Source: Siphonodentalium dalli
Lineage: Eukaryota > Mollusca > Scaphopoda > Gadilida > Siphonodentaliidae
Length of the DNA: 64,000 bases
Reading direction: 5' to 3'
NCBI GenBank assembly: GCA_032622095.1
Contig: CP136065.1
Span: 246,015,474 to 246,079,473 of the forward strand
In this document: one piece after another, positions 45,601 to 55,613 of the stretch
Numbering within the stretch: the stretch's first letter is position 1
Layout of the letters: each line of letters opens with the position of its first letter
Notes under the pieces: generated by a model
What the model was told of the DNA's origin: nothing
The model's input: the letters and a program-made list of their open reading frames with translations, nothing else
Database searches by the model: none
Program-made: the position numbers and the translations under genes

Positions 45601-48600
45601 TGGAAATTTACTTTGCATTGCCTTATTATGGCCCATGTTGGACTTTTTTATTCTCTGTATGTACAATGTTGAAACAGTTTGGTTTGTTGTTCCTGTTCAT
45701 TGTTAAAGACATATTATGGACTTGTTCGGGTGCGTGAAACTTGTAAGTTAGTACCCAGGCGCTATGCCAACCTGAGAAATGTAGCATTCTACAAACATCA
45801 CCGAAAATTTAAAAGAAATCTACCGTACCACTCCATGGAAAACATCGTCTGAACTACGCTCAAATTGTAAATATTTACATCAGATTCGGGACGCAACTAT
45901 TGGCGATAAACTAACGCAAATGATTTCGACATCGAGAGTCATTGCATTTAATTAATACATATATGAATGACGATGTGTGTTGTCAATTTGGATTAATATT
46001 CGTAAAAATAATAATTTTGAGCAAGATTATTATCCATTTCTATTTGATCACCCTACAGGAGTGTTTCACACCACTTTAATGTCTTGACTTGCCAGTAACT
46101 GTAATCTATTTACTTCTGTGTGTTCCAGAGCTGCAGCGTTGAAAACTTTCCTCCACATGTCATCAAACAGGTTTCGCGGGAGATGGCGGATCTTGTATCA
46201 AATCCACCAGAGGGCGTTAAGATCATTCCTAATGAGGAGGACATAACTGACATTCAAGCCTCGATAGAGGGGCCTGGTGAGTACTAATATGTAATGCTAT
46301 TTAAAACAAATTGTAGGGGAGGGGTGCAGTACAAGGATCCAGGGATTATTTGGGGACACCTGTTTTCGGGAGAACGATATGCTCATGTCTTATCCTGAAC
46401 GCCTGAGCGGGGAGAATAGGTGGGATGGGTGGTCTGTTCTCCCCCGTGAAATTTTTGAAAATCTAATGCATTGTGAGTGAATCTAGGGCTCTCTGAGTGA
46501 TTATTTTTGAGTTTTACTGAGATGTAAATTTGATCAGAATCTGAAGAGTAACTGGAAAATTTGTTTGTAATATGTATGGGATTGGAAATGCTTAAAATTT
46601 ATAGTCCGATATATTTTTGTTCAATAGATTATGCTAATCACTCTTGAAGTAAGACTGAGGCATATACATTATGATTTCTGAATTCTCTGTCTCCTCAATA
46701 AGATAGGTGAAGTTTAAAATCTACACAGTAAAATATCAGTCATTAATCTTGACGATAGGATTCGATGAACAAAGTTGTGGATATTAGGCAACGCAAGTAA
46801 ATTTCCTGTTTCTCAGCTCAGGCCTTAAGATTCGACGAGAACCACCAAATCGATTCTCTTGATGAATCTCGCGAAACTTTTCAATTTTCAGTGTTTTATG
46901 ACTAACTTGATTCAGCATTTGATTCTCGCAAAATTAAATGTATTTTGACACAATTTTTGAGTCCTGGCACGCATGGTCCCGAAACCCATGTGAACTTTTT
47001 GTATTCACATTTCGGGAAAAAAATATGTGTATAAAATAATTGTGGTACGGTTATCACACTGGCTCTGATTTGAGATCAAGCCTTGAAATAGGGTGTCTGT
47101 CATTTGCAGAATGAGGTCCCCAGAGGGTGAATTTAGTGATGCTAGCCCGCTATGCGGGGTACCATCACTAAATTCACCCTCTGGGGACCTCATTCTGCAA
47201 ATGACTGACACCCTATTTCAAGGCTTGTTTGAGATCGAACATACCTGTTATTGGATCTTTCACAAACAATATCTCGGATCGAGTTCGAAAACCCTTGTTT
47301 GTCCAATTTTTTTTACCGGAGTTCCTAAAAATAAACAAACCAAGTGCCAAATGTTATGTCTGTTAGCGTGATAACTTGCACAACTTCAACCAATTTCATT
47401 CATATTTGGTATATAGATCTTTCACAAAAATATCTCGGAACAAGTTCAAACATAGCTGTTTACTGATGGATTCTGACAACTTTTAGTATGTGAGTTTGTC
47501 ATATACAACAGCTGTACACAGATAATAAGGCCCACCCCAAATTTCTAACGAGTTATGCCACCACTTGTTTCTATTTATAGCAATTTGATGTCTGTTAGCA
47601 CGATAACTTGAACAAACAAAAACCAATTTCATTCATATATGGATCTTTGACATCAATATCTCGAAAGAGTTGTGTACTGAATGTAATAATTGATTCCACT
47701 TTCAGCGGGAACGCCCTATGCTGGGGGAATTTTCAGAATGAAGCTCGTCTTGGCAAAGAATTTTCCAGCAGAGCCACCCAAAGGTTTCTTCATCACCAAA
47801 ATATTCCATCCGAATGTAGCAAGCAATGGCGAAATATGTGTTAACACTCTAAAGAAAGACTGGAAACCAGAGCTCGGAATCAAACACATCATCTTGGTAA
47901 GTGAAATTAACTCAAATCACTTGTTGATGGATTCCCAGACCTAAAAGTAAACATCGGATGATCTACTATTTGAGCCACAGTAAGAATATACATGTACTAA
48001 CATGTACCCTACCTGCCCACATATCTACCTACATACTGTACCGTATCTGTGGTCGATCAGAGAATTGATTTTTTTTATTTCTATTCGGGAAGTTAATTAT
48101 ATAATTATTAAAATCCATTGATATTAACAGTAGGTAATGTTGTTTTCTGTTATCTTTAGAGTGAGTCACAATAAATAAATTGCAAATTTATGTACTAGTA
48201 TGCTACTTTATTATCATACCAAGTGCTCAAACCTGCTCAATTTGATCAGATTTGAGTGATTATTAGTTATTTAAATTTAATTCAACAAGTCAAGCACAAG
48301 AAAAATCTATCCCAAAATTATCAGAAAAAAAAATAAAGGGGGACCAAAATATGGTAGAGAGTGGGTGAGAATCTAATAATTCTTTTATATTGGCTTAATT
48401 GCTATTTTTTACATTTCAGACTATTAAATGTCTGCTCATCGTACCCAATCCAGAATCTGCATTAAATGAGGAGGCGGGTAAGCTTCTGTTGGAGCAGTAT
48501 GACGATTATTCCATGAGAGCACAGATGTTCACGGAAATCCATGCGAAACCCCAAAAGTGAGTAACCACTGGCTGATTGCAAAACAAAACCGGAGTACCGA

Positions 48601-51600
48601 CTTAAAAGATCATGTTGTGTGCTCTGTAAGGACATACTTCAGCGCACTAGGAATTGGTCGTAATTTAGAACAAAACCTGGAAAGCAATAATATCAGTCTT
48701 AGTAAACTTAGCGTACATTTGCTCCCAGAGTCGCGCACGGTACATCTAATCAAAATGGCAGTCAAGGTCATTTGCTCGAGCTCGAAAAACAACAGAGCGA
48801 GTGACGTCATTATCCTGGCAAGCGACTCCCAAAATAGACTAATTTATGCACGTCAAGCATTTTGGTGCCAATAAACGAAAGTAGGTTACGAAAGTCGTAA
48901 ATATTCCGCAGATACCTGTAAAATCGTTGCGACACCTGTAAAATGGATGCCTTCGCGAATTGAACGTAGTAGTTGCAATAGAACACACTTTAATCGATTA
49001 TTCTCAAATATTTTCCGCTTTGTTTCTCGTGAAACAATGTAAAGCAGAAGAGATTCCTGTTTGGACTGCTCATGCGCGAAGTAATTATGTTATCGATTAT
49101 CCATGCCCATAAGCTAAAATTAGATGTTCAATGTGTTTATTTGTATACAAAAGCTGGCGTTTTTTAAAGACGCCAGCCAATCAGGTGGCAGGATTTCCCA
49201 GGGCTTCCCCGGGATGTGCAAACGGAAACGAGGGGTTCTTTCATTCGACGTACGAGCGCGACTAGCAATTTGTACTTCGAAATTCATTTACGACTGAGGT
49301 AAAATAAGTTCATTGGGTTACTAAATTTTCATTGTGTCAATCAGAAATACAACCTCTTTAGCCAAACTGACTTCCTTTCACTCTTCTTTAGAATTATTGT
49401 CCTATATCATCCATGTCACCATGGCATTTCAAAACTATCAGGACACTATTTGGGAGATGGTTGGGGAATTGTACATATATGTTGAGTAGTGGCTGGAAAC
49501 AATGTTCCCCAAGATAACTACCAGTAAGAATTTATTACTGTCTACAATTTCTTTGATAACCAAGGCCAAAAAAAAAACGTCTCTGTTTCCGGTACCCGGC
49601 CTGGCTGAGATTTTCTTGCCGGCCTCAATTTTTTTTTTCTTCCCAGAAGTCCATATATGTAGTAACCTGTCTGTCTGAGTTAATAGCTATGGTTTTCCCA
49701 ATACCAACAGCAGAACTAACCATCCATCGCATACACAACTGACATGTGTAGGCCGGTGTATGCGATCGCGCATTCGAGATATAAATAAGACAACCCGGTC
49801 GGCCATTCTACGCGGTGAATAACGTGGCGTTAATCAAACTCTACCCTGACGAGTCACTATGGAAATCCCCCCCCCCCCCCCTGTCAACACCAACACTTGG
49901 AAAATTGCGTCGGCAGTGATGAATAGAATGGCATAAAATGTGTAACCTCAGGCCAGAGATATTCAGGGGAAGGTTGGAACAATCTTGCATATCCAAGAAC
50001 AGTCAGTAACATTGTTCTGGCCACATGTAATTGTAAATAAAGGTATCAGGTGATACTGTTGCATTGTGGGCTGGTAGCTGCATGGACTTTGTAAGAGGAA
50101 TAACTCTAAACCCATAGCCATAGCCTAATACCTTGAATGTTCACACTGGAGCACATACTAGTAGCCATAATATACATTCAATTGGAAGTTGTCTCAAAAA
50201 CTTTATTTTCAGAGAATATCTTTAATACCTAATACATGACCTAATAGTCCAGCAAGCTGCATAATATATTACCAGTTAAAGGGGTACTGTACGCCAATTT
50301 CAATAAATTCCCGGTAACAATTGCGATCTAATATCAATATTATATTTTAAAATAACGTATTTGAGTCGACGATGTCTACTGAAAACGTTCCGGTTAACAG
50401 GCTATCATAAAAGTCAAATTGAATTATTTAATATAAATGAATTTATGGCTGGAGTCATAAAATGGCGAATTATGCCATTACAAGTTACCGTTCTTGAAAT
50501 CTCACATGTTGGGTGTCTTTTATCGACGGCCGTTTACGACGAACATTATTGACAAAACATGTTACATGCAAAAGGAAGTCCAGCTATAACCAATTTGGAA
50601 AAAAAGAGAAGAAACAAGATTCATAAAGCGTCAAGTATTTTTATAGGGGGTGATATTGTTCGATGGAAGAGATTGCAGGCATCAATTGAACTTCCGGTTC
50701 ATCCTGCAACCTGCGTCTTCTCCGGTGAAGGTCAAAAACATGGCGCGTAGTTTTAAGTCGTAATATTTTTATTTCCAAGATCAATATTTTCGTCGCTAAA
50801 TTAGGTTTATACGAAACTCATATAACACGAACACAATCTAACTTGAAAGTTATGTCAATGGGAGTTAATACAAAAATTGTCTATCTCTGTGTACAGTACC
50901 CCTTTAACATGTATAAAAGCATGCCAATTTATAATACATGTTAAAAGGGTGCACTACACTATTTTATCACTTTCAAATGGCCGGTTAAAAAAAAAACCCT
51001 GCCAGCCTACCTGGGGGGGGGGGGGGGGGGGGATAATAACAAATTTGCAGGAAGCTATGCAGGGGTGGGTGGGTGCCACGAGGGGCAAAAAACATGTTTT
51101 TTACAACCTCTAGCAATTTTTTTTACTAAAGACCTTTTGTGCCCATATTTGACATTTGTAACAGTTTTAAAACATATTATAAGAATGTATAACTGCAAAA
51201 ACACCATATTTATGTTACTGGGACCTCATACGGGCCTCAGCAGAGATGACATTAAGCTATATATGGCATGTTACATATGGGACGGTGGGGTGAAAAAAAT
51301 CCTTCCCGACACCCTTCGGAAAGAAGCTTCGACAAATGTAAAATTGAAATAAATAAACTTGTCCTTATGTAACTAAAGCTTAGATCATTGTGTGCATGAA
51401 AAAAGAGCAAGCAACTGTCTCAAACATTAATGTGTCTACCAATGGCTAGAAAATAACTGTCATCAGTGCATCAAGCCAATCAGTGAATTATTTGCATGTC
51501 TATCAACTCAGATGATCTCTCACAAGACCTATTAAAAGTATCCAAGTCTGGTATAGTGCTGTGACTGCTTGTCATCTATATATACATAAGCGAGTAGGAT

Positions 51601-52905
51601 CTGTCTGGATTTTTCTCACAGACCCCTGGACCGAGTTCAACAAAATTTGGTGTGGTGACTCGGGGTACCCTGGCGGATGTCATAACTGTTATTTTTTCAA
51701 AATTTTCAATTAAAAAAAAAAAAAAATAGTTTTGTTAAATTGAGCAAGGAGTTCAATCTAAAAAACAAAACAAAATTAAAACAATATATATAAATCAAAA
51801 TGCTGCAATGATCAAAATGTGCTTGAAGCGTACAAAGGGGCAGCCGCTGAATAAAGGCTCTTGTCTAAGGATCAAAAGTCCCACAAAGGGGGCCACAGGT
51901 CTCTCTGACGCTGAATATAGGCTCCCAAAGGGACCAAAGGGAGCCTGTTTCAGCTAGTTTAGTATATAGTTTCAGTAGACTAACAAAAGTGGTATGGAAT
52001 ATGTTAGATGATGGGCTGGTTGACAGATTAATCAGGAAATAGTTACAAATTATGGAATTATGATATCCTGCACAATGACCTAGGTTTACAATTTATAAAA
52101 ATCAAAAAATTTTAAACAGCTTCTGAAACAAGTTAAACTGTTATTTGAACTAAATGAGATCATTTCCCAGTCATATGAGTGATAACAGTAGAGATTTATG
52201 TGGTTTTAGACCAAATTTGGGGGGTGGGTATCAACAAATTGGGAGTAAAAAATATTTTTTTTGCAGGTTTTGGGGTGGTGGGTCCCTGAAAATGCCAGAT
52301 GCAAAGAAAATGCATACCTTCCTGCAAATTTTTTTACTACCCCCCTCCCCCGGCAATGACATGACATAAGATAATAGATATCTTGACTATCAAGGTTTTA
52401 ATAGTTTTATTTTTTTGTATACAATACATATATATTAAGCAAAAAACATTTTTGATGAGAATATAGTACACACATTCTAGCAAGTTCAAATGTCAAGAAC
52501 CCCGGTCGTTTTATTGTGTTAACTCCAGTGCTAATCCCAACTTGTACTATGAATACTGATATTGATACCGAGAAATTTCAATACCGCCCATCTCTAATAG
52601 AGACAATGTTCTTTGTTTTTGCATATTGATTCAGCGTTGCGGCGCGAAACAGGCGCTTGTGTTTCGTCTCGAACGAAGGGTCGCCCGGCACCGAGGCGAA
52701 AGACGGCCGAAAAGAGCTATCGAGAACTGATTCATGGATCTTTTAATATTCCACTGTTCCACCATTTCTTTATAGAGAAGTGATGCTAAAACAACTAGAC
52801 AACAATGGAAGTCAGATGGATGGACCATTGGCAAAGAAACATGCAGGCGACAAAAAATTAGACAAGAGGAAAAAGGAGAAGAAAAAAGTGCTAAAACGGT
52901 TGTGA
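36599..52905 (+). CDS. UBE2S: Ubiquitin-conjugating enzyme E2 S (five coding exons)
   Basis: Joining 36599-36607, 46129-46276, 47706-47896, 48420-48556 and 52776-52905 gives 204 residues (the human protein has 222). All four introns are GT-AG, in phases 0, 1, 0 and 2. The E2 fold covers residues 1 to about 160: [11 protein letters not shown] helix, then [11 protein letters not shown], then FHPN (86-89), with the catalytic cysteine in NGEICVN as Cys97 (human Cys95, offset by two extra N-terminal residues), then DWKPELG and [17 protein letters not shown]. The lysine-rich tail [20 protein letters not shown] ends in LKRL, like the LRRL end through which human UBE2S docks on the anaphase-promoting complex. 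By family, it extends Lys11-linked ubiquitin chains on mitotic substrates. The linker before the tail is shorter than in human. Identification is secure; exon 1 is inferred. Confidence 0.95.
37135..37484. mobile_element. Element with TACCGCTAT ends, rich in ACCGCGGT motifs
   Basis: TACCGCTATTCTCAAAGTAA on the left is mirrored by TTACTTTAAGTATAGCGGTA on the right. The interior has at least four copies of TACCGCGGT and many CGGTA/TACCG words. It lies in UBE2S intron 1. The family is unknown. Confidence 0.7.
38130..38292. repeat. Foldback element in UBE2S intron 1
   Basis: TTATCACAGCAGTGAGTTGA pairs with TCAACACACTGTTGTGATAA, and GAGGTGGGCAGATTG pairs with CAATCTGCCCACCTC. Arms are about 75 bp. 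Confidence 0.75.
39732..39953 (+). pseudogene. Possible transposon protein fragment
   Basis: An open frame from ATG 39732 encodes about 73 residues, basic at first and then [18 protein letters not shown] before a stop. The FTDAEW...IVDKV pattern faintly recalls the start of Myb/SANT-like DNA-binding domains of transposon proteins. The matching part of the outer copy has a stop early. It could equally be chance. Confidence 0.2.
40399..40470. repeat. Decayed hAT-like hairpin relic
   Basis: TGGTCCTCGGAAAGTGAATT...AAATTCGCCTTCTGTGGAG still shows the hairpin layout of the AATGAGGTCC family, with many substitutions. Confidence 0.4.
41357..41976. mobile_element. Innermost nested element with 9-bp target duplication
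   Basis: CAGTCGACATAAAT and the reverse of CAGTCGACGTAAAC form the ends. GCGCGAACC lies at 41348-41356 and 41977-41985, a perfect 9-bp duplication as seen for Mutator-like elements. There is no ORF. Confidence 0.75.
42006..42034 (+). repeat. Poly-C tract (one of several C/G runs)
   Basis: Long C or G runs occur at about 5108, 42007, 49868, 51010 (G), 55638 (G), 55706 (C) and 62983. They are likely length-variable and prone to assembly error. Confidence 0.8.
42620..44050. other. Intronic sequence with two unassigned ORFs
   Basis: A 148-codon minus ORF (42736-43182) and a 66-codon plus ORF (43186-43386) lie back to back with only three bases between their start codons. Both are cysteine- or lysine-containing and hydrophilic, with no recognised family. 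The plus strand under the minus ORF is also open for about 50 codons. No repeat copy is recognised. Confidence 0.3.
44051..44147 (+). mobile_element. Short TTAA-bounded element (GAGCCCCACATAG type)
   Basis: TTAACCCTTTATAGAGCCCC...GAGGCTCCCTGTGGGATAA bounded by TTAA. A related segment lies inside the composite at 2820-2900. No hairpin cassette. Confidence 0.5.
44144..44416 (+). mobile_element. TTAA MITE, subfamily CCCTTTACCC, 3'-truncated
   Basis: Left end and first hairpin cassette are intact. The A/T-rich spacer ends at CAAACC, where the next element begins. Confidence 0.7.
44417..44822. mobile_element. TTAA-flanked MITE, subfamily CCCTTTACCC
   Basis: Complete, with two hairpin cassettes (one has CCGG inserted in a stem at about 44500). 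Flanks TTTACAAACC|TTAA and TTAA|GGTTTGCAAA are inverted matches at 9 of 10 positions. Confidence 0.85.
44995..45365. repeat. AT-rich inverted repeat with GTGATATCA motifs around an inner element
   Basis: GTGATATCA and near variants (TTGTGATAT, GTGTTATCA) recur, mirrored about a CAGCCCT...AGGGCTG element (about 45125-45248) containing GGCTACGGCAATCGG/GATTGCCGAAGCC. It lies in UBE2S intron 1. Confidence 0.55.
45703..46079 (-). repeat. TTAA-ended 375-bp-family repeat, reversed
   Basis: TTAAAGACATATTATGGAC to GTTTCACACCACTTTAA is the reverse of the 3452 and 16143 copies. It ends 49 bp before UBE2S exon 2. Confidence 0.7.
46129..46276 (+). CDS. UBE2S: UBE2S coding exon 2
   Basis: TGTGTTCCAG acceptor and GTGAGT donor. 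It encodes [14 protein letters not shown] through DIQASIEGP plus one base (phase 1). Alternative AG positions a few bases downstream would not keep the frame with exon 1. Confidence 0.92.
46277..47705 (+). other. UBE2S intron 2
   Basis: It contains a fragment of the GGATCCAG family near 46337, the hAT-like hairpin 47077-47227 and a duplicated stretch on both sides (ATATCTCGGA...AAACAA at 47270 and 47430). Confidence 0.8.
47077..47227. mobile_element. hAT-like foldback MITE in UBE2S intron 2
   Basis: A 151-bp near-perfect palindrome, CAAGCCTTGAAATAG to CTATTTCAAGGCTTG, with perfect 8-bp duplication TTTGAGAT (47069-47076, 47228-47235). The high arm identity suggests recent insertion. It could fold in the pre-mRNA. 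Confidence 0.9.
47706..47896 (+). CDS. UBE2S: UBE2S coding exon 3 (catalytic cysteine)
   Basis: CCACTTTCAG acceptor and GTAAGT donor. It encodes [14 protein letters not shown] to GIKHIIL, including HPN and the active-site cysteine. Phase 0 at the end. Confidence 0.95.
48420..48556 (+). CDS. UBE2S: UBE2S coding exon 4
   Basis: TTTTTTACATTTCAG acceptor and GTGAGT donor. It encodes [20 protein letters not shown] to EIHAKPQ plus two bases (phase 2). The ORF running on beyond the donor is intronic read-through. Confidence 0.95.
48557..50275 (+). other. UBE2S intron 4, first part
   Basis: A 105-codon ORF continues from exon 4 in another frame and is judged intronic. No repeat family of this window is recognised apart from a poly-C run near 49868. 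Confidence 0.5.
50276..50907. mobile_element. TTAAAGGGGTACTG-ended element, 632 bp
   Basis: TTAAAGGGGTACTGTAC and GTACAGTACCCCTTTAA are inverted ends bounded by TTAA. Inside, a 63-codon ORF (50559-50750) includes [16 protein letters not shown]. It lies in UBE2S intron 4. Confidence 0.7.
51585..51965 (+). repeat. Interspersed repeat (GTAGGATCTGTCTG type)
   Basis: GAGTAGGATCTGTCTGGATT and GACTCGGGGTACCCTGGCGG match 3.84-3.97 kb. It ends near AGCTAGTTTAGTATATAG. Confidence 0.5.
52776..52905 (+). CDS. UBE2S: UBE2S coding exon 5 (basic tail)
   Basis: TTTCTTTATAG acceptor. The two bases from exon 4 plus A make Lys, then [20 protein letters not shown] and the lysine-rich tail ending LKRL with TGA at 52903-52905. 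Confidence 0.95.
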
Positions 52906-53308
52906 TTTACTCCTCACAATGCGCCACATAATCACTCATCTTAGTCAAGCGTACATGAATTCATCCCGAGCAAATGGCTTTTATAGAACAGACTGGCTTT
53001 GTGTATGGAACTGTTCAAAGAACAGACGTCTTATATGAATGGATTATCCCATATGATATCTAGTCTTGGGTTGGAATGCTTCCCCCTTTTTTCCTGTGCT
53101 CTGTTTATGAATCTTTGAAAGCTAAGCATCTCTATATTTGAGGGGTGTGTCTGGTTTTTTGTCTCAATATTAGTAATTTATTCCACACCCATTGGCGTGA
53201 AACACCCGATCCATATTGATTACTCTGTTTGATGCTGAGATCATATGAGTTTTAAACTCTCACCAATCGCGAAAACAGCCTTCCTCTTTTCTTCATACTA
53301 GTAGTATG

Positions 53309-53545
53309 TTAATGGAAATTGAATTTTGCGAAAACCCTGTGCCAGTGCATTCTCTTATTTATGTGAGTCTCCCGCAGGGAGCCTTGCATATATAAGAGAA
53401 TACATTGTCCTGACAAAATATTTACCTTGACCTTGTAAGCCAGTGCATTCTCTTATATATGAGAGGCTCCCTATGGGAGACTGGGATATATAAGAGAATG
53501 CACTGGCACAGGATATTTAATGTTGTACCCTCATGAAAGGGTTAA
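53309..53545 (-). mobile_element. TTAA-flanked MITE, subfamily CCCTTTCATGA, downstream of UBE2S
   Basis: The right end TCATGAAAGGGTTAA is intact and the left end is decayed. Two cassettes have stems CTCCC-GCA-GGGAG and CTCCC-TAT-GGGAG. GAAATTGAATTTT occurs on both sides. Confidence 0.65.
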
Positions 53546-53586
53546 CAGAAATTGAATTTTATTGTTGTACAAACCAAATTTGATGG

Positions 53587-53940
53587 TTAAAGGGGTACTG
53601 AACACTAAATCTAGTCATTTATGGGACCATCTCCTTTTATACTCAACAGAATATATGCAACAAATGAATGAATTTCAGCCATGGATTAGTGCAAAATACA
53701 CTCATTTGCTCTATGAACGATGCAGACAACAAGGCAATTATAGCAAAAATGAATTTATGACTCAAGCCATAAATTCATTTTCATTATAATTACCATGTTG
53801 TATGCATCTTTCAAAGAGCACATGAGTGTATTTTGAACTAATCCATGGCTCAAATTCATTCATTTGTTGCATATATTCTGTTTAGTATAAAGTTAGATGG
53901 TCCCATAAATGACTAGATTTAGTGTTCAGTACCCCTTTAA
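53587..53940. mobile_element. TTAAAGGGGTACTG foldback element in a palindrome centre
   Basis: The arms of about 170 bp start TTAAAGGGGTACTGAACAC and meet near 53760 (GAATTTATGACTCAAGCCAT). Outside the TTAA, CCAAATTTGATGG on the left is mirrored by CCATCAAATTTGG on the right, for 22 perfect base pairs. It may be transcribed in the UBE2S 3' untranslated region. Confidence 0.85.
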
Positions 53941-54636
53941 CCATCAAATTTGGTTTGTACAAACGTAATTTGATGGTTAAGAACCTACTTTAATGATTTG
54001 TATTTATTTAATGGCTGGATTATCACCAGACCCTTTAAATTCTAAGTGCTATTTGGGGTTTTTTGCTCTCTGATGGAGATGTGGATAAATTTTTCTGTTT
54101 GTGATTTCATGAATTAGAATTTATTGGACCGTGATCTGATTGATGAGATCTGTGCCTTTATATAAATTAGCCCAGTTATTTTAATGAATTCAGCTATTGT
54201 TTATATAAATAGCAGGGGTTTTTTTCCTCTCAATTCAGTTGTCGTCCACCAATGGTTCGAGTGGAGATCATTTCTATTTTCTAAACAGTCAATCTGAGCT
54301 TGCTATATCCAAACCAACACATCTCGTTACCACGTTTGCGTGCTGCCCATGAATGCTAACGAGGGATGTGTTAAGTATAAATGGAATGTTGAATGAGATA
54401 TTATTTATGAATAATTGTGTCCGGTGTGAATGCGATGGCATGCATGTGCAATGTTGAATAGTTAGACTGTTAAAATTAATATATATTGACTGTGTGGACC
54501 CATCCGTCCTCTGTCACCTCATATTTTACTGTGCATAGTGGGAAAAGTCAAGGGGCATTAGGTGCAAAATTTAATGAATTTGTATTTGAATATATTGAAT
54601 AGTCGGTATTGAAGTTGTTTTGAAACCGTGTATGCC

Positions 54637-54934
54637 GGGAAGGATCCAGGACTGTTTTGATGCCTGTTACAGGTTTGGGCGCCCAAACATTTGAGACCGA
54701 AATGTACCCAATTCCAAGTGGATAGTATTTATTCAAGATGAATTTTCTATATTTTAAAGGAAATTTTCTATAATTCAACAAAATTCAATGATGATCATCA
54801 ATCTTCAGTTGATATAGAGCCTTTATTTGCACAATCAAGTGTCCATTACGGAAACATATTTTAATATCCAAATTTACATAGGGACATCCTCAAAAACAGA
54901 ACAGGTGTCCCCAAAAAATCTCTGGATTCTTCCC
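54637..54934. repeat. GGGAAGGATCCAG-ended element
   Basis: The ends GGGAAGGATCCAGGAC and CTCTGGATTCTTCCC are inverted, and the inner GCCTTTATTTGCA matches the 25804 copy. Confidence 0.65.
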
Positions 54935-55551
54935 TGCGTGTATGATTCTCTGACATAATGATTCTTCTCTCTTGATGACCACATGCTAAACAAATGTGAA
55001 ATTAACCCTTTCTGAATGGATTTTCCCCCTCAGGTATAAAAATATACATTGGAATGATCTATCATTCATGTGGAGGGGTGTTAGGAAATCTTAGCAGACA
55101 ATAATAATGAATGAATGTGTCCTATTTATTGGAGAGAAATGCAGCCGAGAAATGTGGGAATATTCAGTATAACTTTGGTATTATTTCGAGAGAAAAAAAC
55201 ATGTTATTTAATAAATGTTAATACTGCCCACCATCAGTGGGTGCCATATGTGTTACCGGTACCTATTCATCAATTTTGACAGTAATCGTCCTTCCATGGA
55301 GCACGTTGGTTTTGCCCACATTCGTGTTAGCACAGTAAGATATGATCTGACTGAAGCTTGGGTACATTTATATGGTCATCTCTTTATTGTCTATACTATT
55401 TTATTTGTGTACATTTTTCTATTAATTTATCCTTTATTTGTATATTCACCATTATGTATTATTGCATTCTTACCCTTTTCTAGAAAGTTTTAGACGACGT
55501 TCTGTTCTATGTAACGTGGGTTATGAGAGAAACGAAGGTCATTGTTGTGTA

Positions 55552-55557
55552 AATAAA
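55552..55557 (+). terminator. Candidate poly(A) signal
   Basis: AATAAA in GTGTAAATAAACAATAC, about 2.6 kb after the UBE2S stop and followed by repeats. An earlier signal may exist. The choice cannot be made without transcript data. Confidence 0.2.
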
Positions 55558-55613
55558 CAATACAAATATCAATGCCTCATCCATCCTTTAAAGTGATATG
55601 GAACACACCACTC

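Noticed and set aside
48557..48874. 105-codon ORF after UBE2S exon 4
   Set aside because: It starts at the GTGAGT donor and is out of frame with the enzyme. The E2 sequence resumes correctly at 52776.
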